From the NCBI GenBank assembly GCA_026390835.1, contig JAPLFD010000009.1, forward strand, positions 27,290-91,289: a stretch of 64,000 nt of DNA. Reading direction: 5' to 3'. This stretch comes from Sphingobacteriales bacterium (GTDB lineage: Bacteria > Bacteroidota > Bacteroidia > Sphingobacteriales > Sphingobacteriaceae). The position numbers and the translations under genes were made by a program. Position 1 is the first letter of the stretch; every line of letters begins with the position of its first letter. Positions 51,232 to 60,985 of the stretch are shown in pieces. The notes beneath the pieces were generated by a model. The model made no database searches, was not told the DNA's origin, and saw only the letters and a program-made list of their open reading frames with translations.

Positions 51232-51252
51232 AGTATACCTCAACTACCTATT

Positions 51253-52584
51253 ATGTATAAATTAAACATAGATCCAACCGAGGTTCACCAAACCTTAGGC
51301 AAACACATCTTAGCTGATGGCTTTGACTTAACCTTTGATTTAGAAAAAAGTAAAGGCGTATACATTTACGATGCCAAAAACGAGAAAAAGCTATTGGACT
51401 TTTTCACCTGCTTTGCATCGGTACCGCTCGGATACAACCATCCAAAAATGTTGGAAGACGAGGTATTTAAAGAAAATTTACTTTTAGCTGCATTAACCAA
51501 CCCCTCAAATTCGGATGTATACACCACGCAGTATGCACAATTTGTAGATACTTTTTCGAGAGTAGGTATACCCGAGTATTTACCGCATGCGTTTTTTGTG
51601 GCCGGTGGTGGCTTGGCTATCGAAAATGCAATTAAAACAGCTATGGATTGGAAGGTGCAAAAAAACTTTCAAAAAGGCTATAAAGAAGAACGGGGCTTTC
51701 AGGTTTTACATTTCGAACATGCTTTTCACGGTAGAACGGGATATACACTAAGTCTAACCAATACGCATCCCGATAAAACAAAGTGGTTTGCCAAATTCAA
51801 TTGGCCCAGGGTAAGCACCCCTAAAATTGAATTTCCGCTAACGACGAATAATTTAGAGGACCTGAAAAAAAGAGAAGCCCTATCTATTTCACAAATAAAA
51901 AAGGCCTTTGCAGACAATAAAGACGATATATGCGCCATCATCATAGAACCTATACAATCGGAAGGTGGCGATAACCATTTACGAAAAGAGTTTTTTGAAC
52001 AATTGCGAATTATTGCAGATGAAGAAGAAGCTTTACTTATTTACGATGAGGTACAAACGGGCGTAGGCCTTAGCGGTAAATTTTGGTGCCACGAACATTT
52101 TGGCGAAAATGCCCGACCCGATATTTTAGCCTTTGGCAAAAAAATGCAGGTATGCGGAATTTTAGCTAGTAAACGGGTAGATGAAATTGAGCAAAATGTG
52201 TTTACAACCGCTTCTCGTATAAACTCTACTTGGGGTGGGAATTTGGTAGATATGGTACGGGCTAGCAAGATTATGGAAATTATTGAAGAAGATAAACTCG
52301 TAGAAAAGGCGGCAACTACAGGAGAATATTTACAAACTAAACTTCTTACCATCGCAGATAAATATTCTATAATACGCAATGTAAGAGGTAAAGGTCTAAT
52401 TGTAGCTTTCGACTTTCCGGATAAAAACACCCGAGATCATTTTATTAAAAAAGGGCTAGAAAAAAACGTAATGTTTTTGGGATGTGGGAATCAAAGCATA
52501 CGCTTTAGACCAGCACTAATCATGGAGAAAGCAGATTTAGATCTTGGTTTAAACGTGCTAGAAGATGTAGTTAAAACGCTCTAG
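51253..52584 (+). CDS. lat: L-lysine 6-transaminase
   Basis: DGFDLTFDLEKSKGVYIYDAKNEKKLLDFFTCFASVPLGYNHPKM, FFVAGGGLAIENAIK, LIYDEVQTGVGLSGKFWCHEHFG. Confidence 0.92.
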   Translation: MYKLNIDPTEVHQTLGKHILADGFDLTFDLEKSKGVYIYDAKNEKKLLDFFTCFASVPLGYNHPKMLEDEVFKENLLLAALTNPSNSDVYTTQYAQFVDTFSRVGIPEYLPHAFFVAGGGLAIENAIKTAMDWKVQKNFQKGYKEERGFQVLHFEHAFHGRTGYTLSLTNTHPDKTKWFAKFNWPRVSTPKIEFPLTTNNLEDLKKREALSISQIKKAFADNKDDICAIIIEPIQSEGGDNHLRKEFFEQLRIIADEEEALLIYDEVQTGVGLSGKFWCHEHFGENARPDILAFGKKMQVCGILASKRVDEIEQNVFTTASRINSTWGGNLVDMVRASKIMEIIEEDKLVEKAATTGEYLQTKLLTIADKYSIIRNVRGKGLIVAFDFPDKNTRDHFIKKGLEKNVMFLGCGNQSIRFRPALIMEKADLDLGLNVLEDVVKTL

Positions 52585-52586
52585 AC

Positions 52587-53303
52587 TTATTTTAAATCGA
52601 ATAAAGAAGCTACACCCAAAATTTTGTTAGAGGTGAAGCCTTCGGCGTAACTGCATGGTATTGACCTACCAAATTCTCTGGCACGAGCCTCTACTCCAGC
52701 TAAAAAATCGGATGAAGAAATATAGGTTGCTGGCTCTTGCAATTCGGGGTTAAAAAACTGGGTTTTATAGGCTTTTATAGCGGCTACTTTTTGTTCCCAA
52801 AACGGAGTTATATCAATTAAAATATCGGGTTTAATATATCTATCTTGAATGTAATGTAGCAGTAAATTAGGGCGCCAAGCCTCCTGATCTATACCGGTTT
52901 CACTTGTTTTTATTTTAGACAAGCCAGCCAAAAAAACTGCGTCTGTTGCTAAAGCAGCAGCCCTACCATGATCTGGGTGGCGATCATCTATCGCATTAGC
53001 TAACACAATTTGCGGACGGTATTTACGAATGATTTCAATAAGTTGAAGTTGATGCACTTCATCGTTTACAAAAAAACCATCCCGCATTCCTAAATTTTTT
53101 CGCACATGAACGCCTAAAATTGCGCTGGCATCGGCTGCTTCTACCTTACGTGTTTCTTTACTGCCTCTACTACCTAACTCACCGGCAGTTAAATCAACAA
53201 TACCTACTTTTTTACCTTCGGCAATATATCTTAAAATGGTTCCAGAACAGCCGAGTTCAGCATCATCTGGGTGTACGGCAAATACGAGTATATCTAATTT
53301 CAT
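52587..53303 (-). CDS. bshB1: Bacillithiol biosynthesis deacetylase BshB1
   Basis: VFAVHPDDAELGCSGTI, LTAGELGSRGS, NAIDDRHPDHGRAA (LmbE-like). Confidence 0.93.
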   Translation of the reverse strand: MKLDILVFAVHPDDAELGCSGTILRYIAEGKKVGIVDLTAGELGSRGSKETRKVEAADASAILGVHVRKNLGMRDGFFVNDEVHQLQLIEIIRKYRPQIVLANAIDDRHPDHGRAAALATDAVFLAGLSKIKTSETGIDQEAWRPNLLLHYIQDRYIKPDILIDITPFWEQKVAAIKAYKTQFFNPELQEPATYISSSDFLAGVEARAREFGRSIPCSYAEGFTSNKILGVASLFDLK

Positions 53304-53341
53304 TAAATAGCGTTTAATTACGAAAACCAGTGACCAAAGCC

Positions 53342-53956
53342 TTACATACTTTGGTAATAATAGGGTGATGATTGTATAATACTTTCAATATCGCGGTCTT
53401 CTTGTGCATCATAGCGGTTTTTTAAATTATTACCAAAAACCCTGGCTAAAGATTGGTATAAAAAAGCGGTAAATCCACCTTTCATCTCCTTTAAAATATC
53501 AAAGCTACTCGTGTTCAATTCCCTATCTATCAGCTTAATTAAAATACCACCTTGCGTAATGGTCAGTTCTTTAATTTCTCTATTAAACATATCTTTAACT
53601 TCTTTTTCGAAGGCTTTTTGTAAAATTCGCTGTTCCTTTTTATTGTTAGTTCTAGACAATTCGGTTTGTAATTGTGCATACCTAGACCGTGCATACATGG
53701 CATAAGGCAGCACCTTTAGCACATTAAAGCGCAATCTGTTATAGGCTACTTGTTGCTCAGCACTACGCCAAATTCGGCTGTCCACAATTTTCACTTCAGG
53801 CAAAGCAAGCCACGGAATAAGTTCATTATCCACTAGGGTTAAGGCCACCCGAATGGTATCGTTTTTACCTTTTACAAAAGGGTCGTGCGGCTGCTGTGCC
53901 CTTGCTGTAAGGGCAAAAAATGTACAAAAAAGAACTAAAAGCTTGAAAAATTTCAT
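53342..53956 (-). CDS. DUF4294 protein
   Basis: Signal peptide MKFFKLLVLFCTFFALTARA; LPEVKIVDSRIWRSAEQQVAYNRLRFNVLKVLPYA. ATG 53956 supported by signal peptide and a -7 element. Confidence 0.85.
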   Translation of the reverse strand: MKFFKLLVLFCTFFALTARAQQPHDPFVKGKNDTIRVALTLVDNELIPWLALPEVKIVDSRIWRSAEQQVAYNRLRFNVLKVLPYAMYARSRYAQLQTELSRTNNKKEQRILQKAFEKEVKDMFNREIKELTITQGGILIKLIDRELNTSSFDILKEMKGGFTAFLYQSLARVFGNNLKNRYDAQEDRDIESIIQSSPYYYQSM

Positions 53957-53968
53957 AAATTTAGCAAA

Positions 53969-53976
53969 CAAAGTTA
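53969..53976 (-). promoter_or_regulatory. -7 element TAACTTTG upstream of DUF4294 gene
   Basis: Minus-strand TAnnTTTG, 12 nt before ATG 53956. Confidence 0.5.
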
Positions 53977-54072
53977 CGGCTATTTTTAAATATATAGCAT
54001 TGGCATTATCTAGCAAAAATCAGACCAAATTTAATCTATTCGCTAGCTTTTGCACTAGCTAATTTACGCATT

Positions 54073-56292
54073 ATGACCCAATTAATAATTGATTTACAGG
54101 CAGAAAAATCCGAAATCTTAAAAAGATATCGTGCATTGTTGCGTGCCTGTAAAGAAACTTTGCAAAAAGGTGATAAGAAAATGATTAGAAGGGCCTTCGA
54201 TTTGGCCCTAGAAAGTCATCAAGATATGCGTAGAAAATCTGGTGAGCCTTATATCTACCACCCCATTGCTGTAGCTCAAATTGCAGCTGAAGAAATTGGC
54301 TTAGGAACAACTTCTATAGTGTGTGCACTATTACATGATGTGGTAGAGGATACCGATATAACCCTAGAAGATGTTGAACGTGAATTTGGTAAGAAAGCAG
54401 CTAAAATTATAGACGGCCTAACCAAAATTTCGGGCGTATTTGATTACAACAGTTCTTTGCAAGCAGAGAATTTCCGAAAAATGCTTCTTACCCTAGCTGA
54501 TGATGTTCGGGTAATTCTTATAAAGCTTGCTGATAGGTTACACAATATGCGCACCATGGAGTTTATGCCACGGGAAAAGCAACTTAAAATTGCTTCGGAA
54601 ACAGTATACCTCTATGCACCACTGGCACATCGTTTGGGTTTATACGCCATGAAATCGGAATTGGAAGACCTTTCGATGAAATATACCGAAACAGCCACGT
54701 ACAAATACATTGCCCAACGCTTAAATGAGAAAAAAACCGAACGGGAAAAATTCGTTAAAGAATTTATTGACCCTATTCAAAAAATTTTGGATGAACAAGG
54801 ATTAGCAGCCAAGGTATATGGTAGACCGAAGTCTATCAATTCTATTTGGAACAAAATGCGCAAAAAGAACATTCCATTTGAAGAGGTGTATGATTTATTT
54901 GCGATACGAATTATTTTAGACAGCCAAATAGAGCAAGAAAAAGCCGATTGTTGGAAAGCCTATTCCATTGTAACCGATTTTTATCGCCCAAATCCTGATC
55001 GACTTCGCGATTGGATATCTTCGCCAAAATTTAACGGATACGAATCGTTACACACTACGGTAATGGGCCCAAAAGGCCAATGGGTAGAAGTGCAAATACG
55101 CACCGAACGCATGAACGAAATTGCCGAAAAAGGCTTTGCAGCACACTGGAAATACAAAGAAGCCCCACATGCCGAAAGTAGCGGACTAGACCAATGGCTA
55201 CAAAAAGTACGCGAATTATTAAATAATCCAGAATCAAATGCCCTAGACTTTTTGGACGATTTTAAGATGAATTTATTCTCTGACGAGATTTTCATTTTTA
55301 CCCCAAAGGGTGCACTTATGCAGTTACCCGCTAATGCCACCGCCTTAGATTTTGCTTTTGAAATTCACTCCGATTTAGGCGTCAAATGTATTGGGGCCAA
55401 AGTAAATCACAAATTGGTGCCCTTATCGTATCAATTACAAAATGGTGATCAGGTTGAAATTATCACCTCCAACAAACAAACCCCCAAAGAAGATTGGCTA
55501 AATTTTGTTATAACTGCCAAAGCTAAATCAAAAATTAAATCGTCATTAAAAGAAGAGAAACGCAAAATTTCTGAAGAAGGGAGAGAGATTTTAGACCGCA
55601 AACTAAAATCATTAAAAATACCAAGCACCATTGAAAATATTAATAAAATTACCCACTTCTTTAAACTACACGCAAGCCAAGATTTTTTATACCAAATTGC
55701 CAAAGGAGGTATTGATATTGGAGACTTAAAAGAGTACGTTAATTTCGAAAAAAATGCAGGATACAAGCCATTTGAGCGTACTGACCCGGCAGAGTTTGTT
55801 AAAAAAATAAAAAGTGAAGAAGATACACTACTAATAGGCGAAGATCTTCAGAAAATAGATTACAAGCTTTCTACGTGTTGCAACCCCATACCAGGCGATG
55901 ATGTGTTTGGCTTTGTTACCGTAGGAGAAGGCATAAAAATACACCGTACGAGTTGCCCCAATGCCACCAAGCTCATGTCTAATTTCGGCTACCGCATTGT
56001 AAAAGCACGTTGGAATTCCCAAAAACAATTGGCGTTTTTAACTGGATTAAATATTACTGGAATTGACGATGTGGGCTTAATCAATAAAATAACAACCATT
56101 ATCTCGAACGATTTTAAAGTGAATATGCGCTCCATTACAGTAGATTCACACGAAGGAATTTTTGACGGCAGCATTATGGTTTACGTAAATGATACCCACC
56201 ACCTTAATAACCTAATTGCTAAATTGAAACAAGTAAATGGCGTAACCGATGTTCGTCGGTTCGACTCTGACATCACTGTGGAAAAAGCGTAG
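54073..56292 (+). CDS. RelA/SpoT family (p)ppGpp synthetase/hydrolase
   Basis: HD domain (HLLHDVVEDTD-like ALLHDVVEDTDITL, IKLADRLHNMRT), synthetase GRPKSINSIWNKM, TGS and ACT domains. Confidence 0.97.
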   Translation: MTQLIIDLQAEKSEILKRYRALLRACKETLQKGDKKMIRRAFDLALESHQDMRRKSGEPYIYHPIAVAQIAAEEIGLGTTSIVCALLHDVVEDTDITLEDVEREFGKKAAKIIDGLTKISGVFDYNSSLQAENFRKMLLTLADDVRVILIKLADRLHNMRTMEFMPREKQLKIASETVYLYAPLAHRLGLYAMKSELEDLSMKYTETATYKYIAQRLNEKKTEREKFVKEFIDPIQKILDEQGLAAKVYGRPKSINSIWNKMRKKNIPFEEVYDLFAIRIILDSQIEQEKADCWKAYSIVTDFYRPNPDRLRDWISSPKFNGYESLHTTVMGPKGQWVEVQIRTERMNEIAEKGFAAHWKYKEAPHAESSGLDQWLQKVRELLNNPESNALDFLDDFKMNLFSDEIFIFTPKGALMQLPANATALDFAFEIHSDLGVKCIGAKVNHKLVPLSYQLQNGDQVEIITSNKQTPKEDWLNFVITAKAKSKIKSSLKEEKRKISEEGREILDRKLKSLKIPSTIENINKITHFFKLHASQDFLYQIAKGGIDIGDLKEYVNFEKNAGYKPFERTDPAEFVKKIKSEEDTLLIGEDLQKIDYKLSTCCNPIPGDDVFGFVTVGEGIKIHRTSCPNATKLMSNFGYRIVKARWNSQKQLAFLTGLNITGIDDVGLINKITTIISNDFKVNMRSITVDSHEGIFDGSIMVYVNDTHHLNNLIAKLKQVNGVTDVRRFDSDITVEKA

Positions 56293-56324
56293 TAAATATG
56301 TTGGGTGCTATCCATTTTTTTAAA

Positions 56325-56332
56325 TAAATTTG
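56325..56332 (+). promoter_or_regulatory. -7 element TAAATTTG upstream of fur-like gene
   Basis: TAnnTTTG, 19 nt before ATG 56352. Confidence 0.5.
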
Positions 56333-56351
56333 AGCGCACACAGCAACGCAT

Positions 56352-56825
56352 ATGTCTAGCACCGAAACCCGAGATCTAGTTAAAAAAATTTTTGAGGCTT
56401 ACCTTGAAAACAAAAGCTTAAGAAAAACCCCCGAACGCTTTGCTATTTTAGAAGAAATTTATTCTAGAAACGATCATTTTGATGTAGAATCCCTTTACAT
56501 CCATATGAAAAATAAAAAATACCGTGTGAGCCGAGCAACGGTGTACAATACCCTCGAACTATTGGTTTCATGCGATTTAGTAACCAAACACCAGTTTGGT
56601 AAAAATATGGCCCAATTCGAAAAATCATACGGCTATAAACAACACGATCATATTATTTGCCTCGATTGCGGAAAAGTAGTAGAATTTTGCGATCCCAGAA
56701 TTGAGCAAATACAAAGTATGATGGGCGATTTACTCCAATTCGACATTAGGCACCACTCTTTAAATTTATATGGCAATTGTGCCAAACTAAAAGCAGGAAA
56801 CTGCAATTCATATCCCAAAAATTAA
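56352..56825 (+). CDS. Fur family transcriptional regulator
   Basis: RKTPERFAILEEIYSRNDHFDVESLYIHM, VSRATVYNTLELL, HDHIICLDCGKVVEF. Confidence 0.94.
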   Translation: MSSTETRDLVKKIFEAYLENKSLRKTPERFAILEEIYSRNDHFDVESLYIHMKNKKYRVSRATVYNTLELLVSCDLVTKHQFGKNMAQFEKSYGYKQHDHIICLDCGKVVEFCDPRIEQIQSMMGDLLQFDIRHHSLNLYGNCAKLKAGNCNSYPKN

Positions 56826-56833
56826 ACACATAT

Positions 56834-58108
56834 ATGGCTGTTGATGTACTACTAGGGCTCCAATGGGGCGACGAAGGAAAAGGCAAAATTGTAGATGTAT
56901 TGAGTCCTGATTACGACCTCATTGCCCGCTTTCAAGGAGGTCCAAATGCTGGGCACACCTTGGAGTTCAACGGACAAAAATTTGTGTTAAATACCATCCC
57001 ATCGGGTATTTTTAACCCGAAAACAATGAACCTTATTGGGAATGGAGTAGTGGTTGATCCAATCATATTAAAAAGAGAATTAGATGGCCTAAAAGCTCGT
57101 GGTTTCGACCCCGTAGCCGATAAAAAAATGGTAATAGCCCGCCGAGCACACCTCATATTGCCCACGCACCAATTGTTAGATGCCGCTTCTGAGAGCCGTA
57201 TGGGCCTTGGTAAAATTGGCTCTACGCTAAAAGGTATTGGCCCAACCTATATGGATAAAACGGGTAGAAATGGACTACGAGTAGGCGATACACAATTACC
57301 CGATTTTAAAGAGCGTTACCAAAAATTGGTCAACAAACACCTATCTATTTTAGCCTATTACGGCGATGTACCCGATTTTTCAGAAAAAGAACAAGCTTTT
57401 TTCGAAGCCATAGAAGCCTTAAAAATTATTCCACAAGTAGATGGCGAACATTTTGTAAATCAATATCTGCAACAAGGCAAAAAAGTTTTGGCCGAAGGCG
57501 CTCAAGGTACCATGCTCGATGTAGATTTTGGTTCCTACCCATTTGTTACCTCGTCTAACACCACCACCGCTGGTGCATGCACTGGCTTAGGTATTGCACC
57601 GAAAAATATTGGCAAAGTAATTGGCATTTTTAAAGCCTATTGCACTCGAGTGGGTGGCGGTCCTTTCCCTACTGAATTAGAAAATGAAACCGGCGAAAAA
57701 TTACGGGCTATTGGCCACGAATTTGGTGCTACGACTGGGCGCCCTCGTCGTTGTGGATGGATTGATTTACCTGCCCTTAAATACGCTATTTTATTAAATG
57801 GTGTAAGCGAAATGGTGATGACCAAAGCCGATGTACTTAGTGGATTTGACACCATTTACGCCTGTACACATTACCAATACAACGGCGAAACCATTGATTA
57901 TATGCCATACGATATCAATGCCATTACCCCAATACCCGTACTAGAAGCTATACCAGGTTGGAACGAAGATTTAACCGGTATTAGAGCTGAAAGTGAGATT
58001 CCAACTAAGCTTAAAAACTACATTGCCTATCTAGAAAAACACCTAGAAGTGCCCGTTCGGTATTTATCGGTAGGGCCAGATAGAGAACAGACCCTCATTT
58101 TATCTTAA
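56834..58108 (+). CDS. purA: Adenylosuccinate synthase
   Basis: GLQWGDEGKGKIVD, GGPNAGHTLEF, STLKGIGPTYMDKTGR. ATG 56834 preferred over 56777. Confidence 0.97.
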   Translation: MAVDVLLGLQWGDEGKGKIVDVLSPDYDLIARFQGGPNAGHTLEFNGQKFVLNTIPSGIFNPKTMNLIGNGVVVDPIILKRELDGLKARGFDPVADKKMVIARRAHLILPTHQLLDAASESRMGLGKIGSTLKGIGPTYMDKTGRNGLRVGDTQLPDFKERYQKLVNKHLSILAYYGDVPDFSEKEQAFFEAIEALKIIPQVDGEHFVNQYLQQGKKVLAEGAQGTMLDVDFGSYPFVTSSNTTTAGACTGLGIAPKNIGKVIGIFKAYCTRVGGGPFPTELENETGEKLRAIGHEFGATTGRPRRCGWIDLPALKYAILLNGVSEMVMTKADVLSGFDTIYACTHYQYNGETIDYMPYDINAITPIPVLEAIPGWNEDLTGIRAESEIPTKLKNYIAYLEKHLEVPVRYLSVGPDREQTLILS

Positions 58109-58131
58109 CAAGCGTTTCAATCGCCTAAGCG

Positions 58132-59406
58132 ATGACCACTAAGCAAACCTTTGCACTTGGCAATCCTGCAGAATTTAAACTGAAAGCCCTGCACTGGGCC
58201 AATCAATTTGATACGGCTTGTTATTTAGATTCGAACAAATACCCAAGCAAATACAGCAATTTTGAATGCCTCATCGCCGCCGGCGCTGAAGAAGAGTTAA
58301 TTGCAAGCTGCGGTACTGCCCTTGCGCAAGTTGATGCCTTTATAAAGAACCAAGACCGCATTATACCCGGTTTTCTCAGCTACGATTTAAAAAACGAATT
58401 AGAAGCGCTTGAATCAAATAACCCGGATCATTTAGATTTCCCTGACGCCTATTTCTTTAAACCAAAACACCTCATTACCATTTCGGGGAAAGAAGCGGAA
58501 ATAACATCCGAAAATCCGAATGAAGTATGGGAAGAAATTAGCCAAATTCAACTAAGTGAAACTTCTTTAAACTTCAAAGGAAGCGTAGCACAACGTTTTA
58601 GCCAATCAGCATATATCACTACGGTAAAAAAGCTCCAAGAACATATCCAACAAGGCGATATTTATGAAGTAACCCTCTGTCAAGAGTTTTATGCAGAAGA
58701 AGTAAACTTCGACCCATTGGCAGCTTTTATAGCCCTAAATCGCATATCTCCCACGCCTTTTTCCAGCTTTTTTAAGCAGCAAAACAAATACATTCTCTCT
58801 GCAACACCCGAACGCTATCTAGCCAAAAGAGGCAACAAGCTCCTCTCCCAGCCCATTAAAGGCACCGCCCGCAGAAGTAGCGATAAAAAGGAAGATGAAG
58901 CCAGTAAACAAAGTTTGGCCCAAAGCGAAAAAGAACGAGCCGAAAATGTGATGATTGTAGATTTGGTTCGTAACGATTTAACCCGATGTGCGCTACCCGG
59001 CACCGTACAAGTAGAAGAACTTTTTGGTGTGTATAGCTTTACGCAAGTTCATCAACTCATTTCAACCATTTCATGCCAAGTAGCAGCCGAACAAACTCTT
59101 TCGAATATATTGAAAGCCACTTTTCCTATGGGTTCTATGACAGGCGCACCAAAAATTAGGGCCATGCAACTAATTGAACTCTACGAACGCAGTAAACGAG
59201 GAGTTTATTCGGGCTCGGTGTGCTACATACAGCCCAATGGCGATTTTGATTTCAACGTCATCATCCGCAGCATGCTGTACAATGCCAACACCAAATACCT
59301 TTCTTTTCAGGTTGGTGGAGCCATTACAGCCAAATCTATACCGGAAGAAGAGTATGAAGAATGCCTGCTAAAGGCAAAAGCCATTAGCCAAGTATTGGGG
59401 CTTTAA
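58132..59406 (+). CDS. Anthranilate/aminodeoxychorismate synthase component I family
   Basis: IQQGDIYEVTLCQEF, QPIKGTARR, ENVMIVDLVRNDL, FPMGSMTGAPKIRAMQLIE. Confidence 0.92.
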   Translation: MTTKQTFALGNPAEFKLKALHWANQFDTACYLDSNKYPSKYSNFECLIAAGAEEELIASCGTALAQVDAFIKNQDRIIPGFLSYDLKNELEALESNNPDHLDFPDAYFFKPKHLITISGKEAEITSENPNEVWEEISQIQLSETSLNFKGSVAQRFSQSAYITTVKKLQEHIQQGDIYEVTLCQEFYAEEVNFDPLAAFIALNRISPTPFSSFFKQQNKYILSATPERYLAKRGNKLLSQPIKGTARRSSDKKEDEASKQSLAQSEKERAENVMIVDLVRNDLTRCALPGTVQVEELFGVYSFTQVHQLISTISCQVAAEQTLSNILKATFPMGSMTGAPKIRAMQLIELYERSKRGVYSGSVCYIQPNGDFDFNVIIRSMLYNANTKYLSFQVGGAITAKSIPEEEYEECLLKAKAISQVLGL

Positions 59407-60218
59407 CGCTTGGCAGCCTGGTAATAGGTAAGTGCTTCGGGCAAACTTTTCTTGATATCGGCAATACGGGTAGCATCGCTCGGGTGGGTGCTTAAAAATT
59501 CGGATGGGGCACCGTTTGCACCTTTAGAACTAGCCATTCGCTCCCAAAAATCTACGGCTTTTTCGGGGTTATAACCCGCCATAGCCATAAAAAGTAGCCC
59601 TAAATGATCGGCTTCCGATTCTTGATTACGAGAATATTTTAACAAAGCCAAAGAGCCGCCTATACCATATAATTTACCAATAGCTTGCTGGGTGGTTTGA
59701 GATTGATTACCCGTAATGGCTCCTAAAATATTGCCGCCAGCTTGGGCTGCCAAAGTTTGCGAATAGCGCTCGGCCGAGTGACGGGCAATGGCATGAGAAA
59801 TTTCGTGACCCATAACTGTAGCCAACCCTACATCGTCTTTAGTAATTGGTAAAATACCGGTATAAACCGCCACTTTACCGCCGGGCATACACCAAGCATT
59901 AATCTCTTTACTTTCCACCAAATTAAACTCCCATTGGTAGTTTTGAGCCGCATTGGGATACTTTTCTTTTAAATAGGCGTCAATTACCGAAGCAATTTTT
60001 TTGCCTACTATTTTTACCCGTTCGGCATCGGCGGTATTGCTAATCACCTTCGTTTTAGGCTCTTTTAAAAAATCTTGGTAAGCCGTAACTGCCGATTTAT
60101 TAATCGTTTCGTCGCTTACCAAACTCAACTGCCTGCGACCCGTAACCGGTACTTTAGCACAAGAAACTGCGAACATAGCCAAAGCCAGCGCCGCGAAGAA
60201 ATGTGAACTTTTTTTCAT
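59403..60218 (-). CDS. M48 family metalloprotease, lipoprotein
   Basis: FAVSCAKV lipobox; VMGHEISHAIARHSAER (HExxH); QESEADHLGL. Confidence 0.94.
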   Translation of the reverse strand: MKKSSHFFAALALAMFAVSCAKVPVTGRRQLSLVSDETINKSAVTAYQDFLKEPKTKVISNTADAERVKIVGKKIASVIDAYLKEKYPNAAQNYQWEFNLVESKEINAWCMPGGKVAVYTGILPITKDDVGLATVMGHEISHAIARHSAERYSQTLAAQAGGNILGAITGNQSQTTQQAIGKLYGIGGSLALLKYSRNQESEADHLGLLFMAMAGYNPEKAVDFWERMASSKGANGAPSEFLSTHPSDATRIADIKKSLPEALTYYQAAKR

Positions 60219-60239
60219 ACAGATCTAACGATAAAAAAA

Positions 60240-60887
60240 CTAAGGTGTTTTTCGTTTAAACAAATTTACTCGGCTTTCACTTCCTCTGAGCAAACGTTCT
60301 AGATTTTTTTGATGCGTAACCAAAATAAGCACGCAAATACACATTCCATATAATAAAATAGACCGTATGGGCGAATGAAACACAAACACAATACTCAGCG
60401 GAAAAGAAAATCCGGCAGCAATAGAACTCAAAGAAACGTATTTAGATATGCTTAACACCACCACAAACACCACTACACAAATGATAGCCGCCTGAAAATG
60501 AATGGCTAAAATCATCCCAAAAAGTGTGGCAATGCCTTTACCCCCCCTAAAACCCGCAAAAATGGGAAAGAGATGGCCTAACACCGCCGTGATACCTAAA
60601 GCCAATTGGTAATTTACAAATTGCACCGAATCTTGCGGACCCGTAACGGATAAGCCAATAAAAGCAGCCAAATTGGTAGCTGTCCATCCTTTAAAAATAT
60701 CAATCAACATCACTGCAATGCCCGCCTTTTTTCCCAAAACCCTAAAGGTATTGGTAGCCCCAGCATTTCCACTACCATATTCCCGAATATCAATACCATA
60801 AAAGCCTTGCCCTAGCCATACCGCAGTAGGTATAGAGCCAAATAAATAGGCTAAAATGAGTGCCGATATAGAATAAATAGAAATCAT
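60240..60887 (-). CDS. plsY: Glycerol-3-phosphate acyltransferase PlsY
   Basis: YLFGSIPTAVWLGQ, GSGNAGATNTFRVLGKKAG, FRGGKGIATLFG. Confidence 0.96.
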   Translation of the reverse strand: MISIYSISALILAYLFGSIPTAVWLGQGFYGIDIREYGSGNAGATNTFRVLGKKAGIAVMLIDIFKGWTATNLAAFIGLSVTGPQDSVQFVNYQLALGITAVLGHLFPIFAGFRGGKGIATLFGMILAIHFQAAIICVVVFVVVLSISKYVSLSSIAAGFSFPLSIVFVFHSPIRSILLYGMCICVLILVTHQKNLERLLRGSESRVNLFKRKTP

Positions 60888-60973
60888 GCGGGTACAAGTA
60901 TACGGATAATCAGTTTTAAACGCTAATTAGAGGGTTTATTAAGCTGAATTAGCAGGATATTTGGGCATTTTGG

Positions 60974-60981
60974 TATATTTG
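60974..60981 (+). promoter_or_regulatory. -7 element TATATTTG immediately before gpmI
   Basis: TATATTTG-TAGA-GTG (4 nt spacing). Confidence 0.55.
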
Positions 60982-60985
60982 TAGA

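Noticed and set aside
53333-53355. ACCAAAG...CTTTGGT inverted repeat across the stop of the DUF4294 gene
   Set aside because: Seven-bp stem without a U-tract and partly coding; could be chance.
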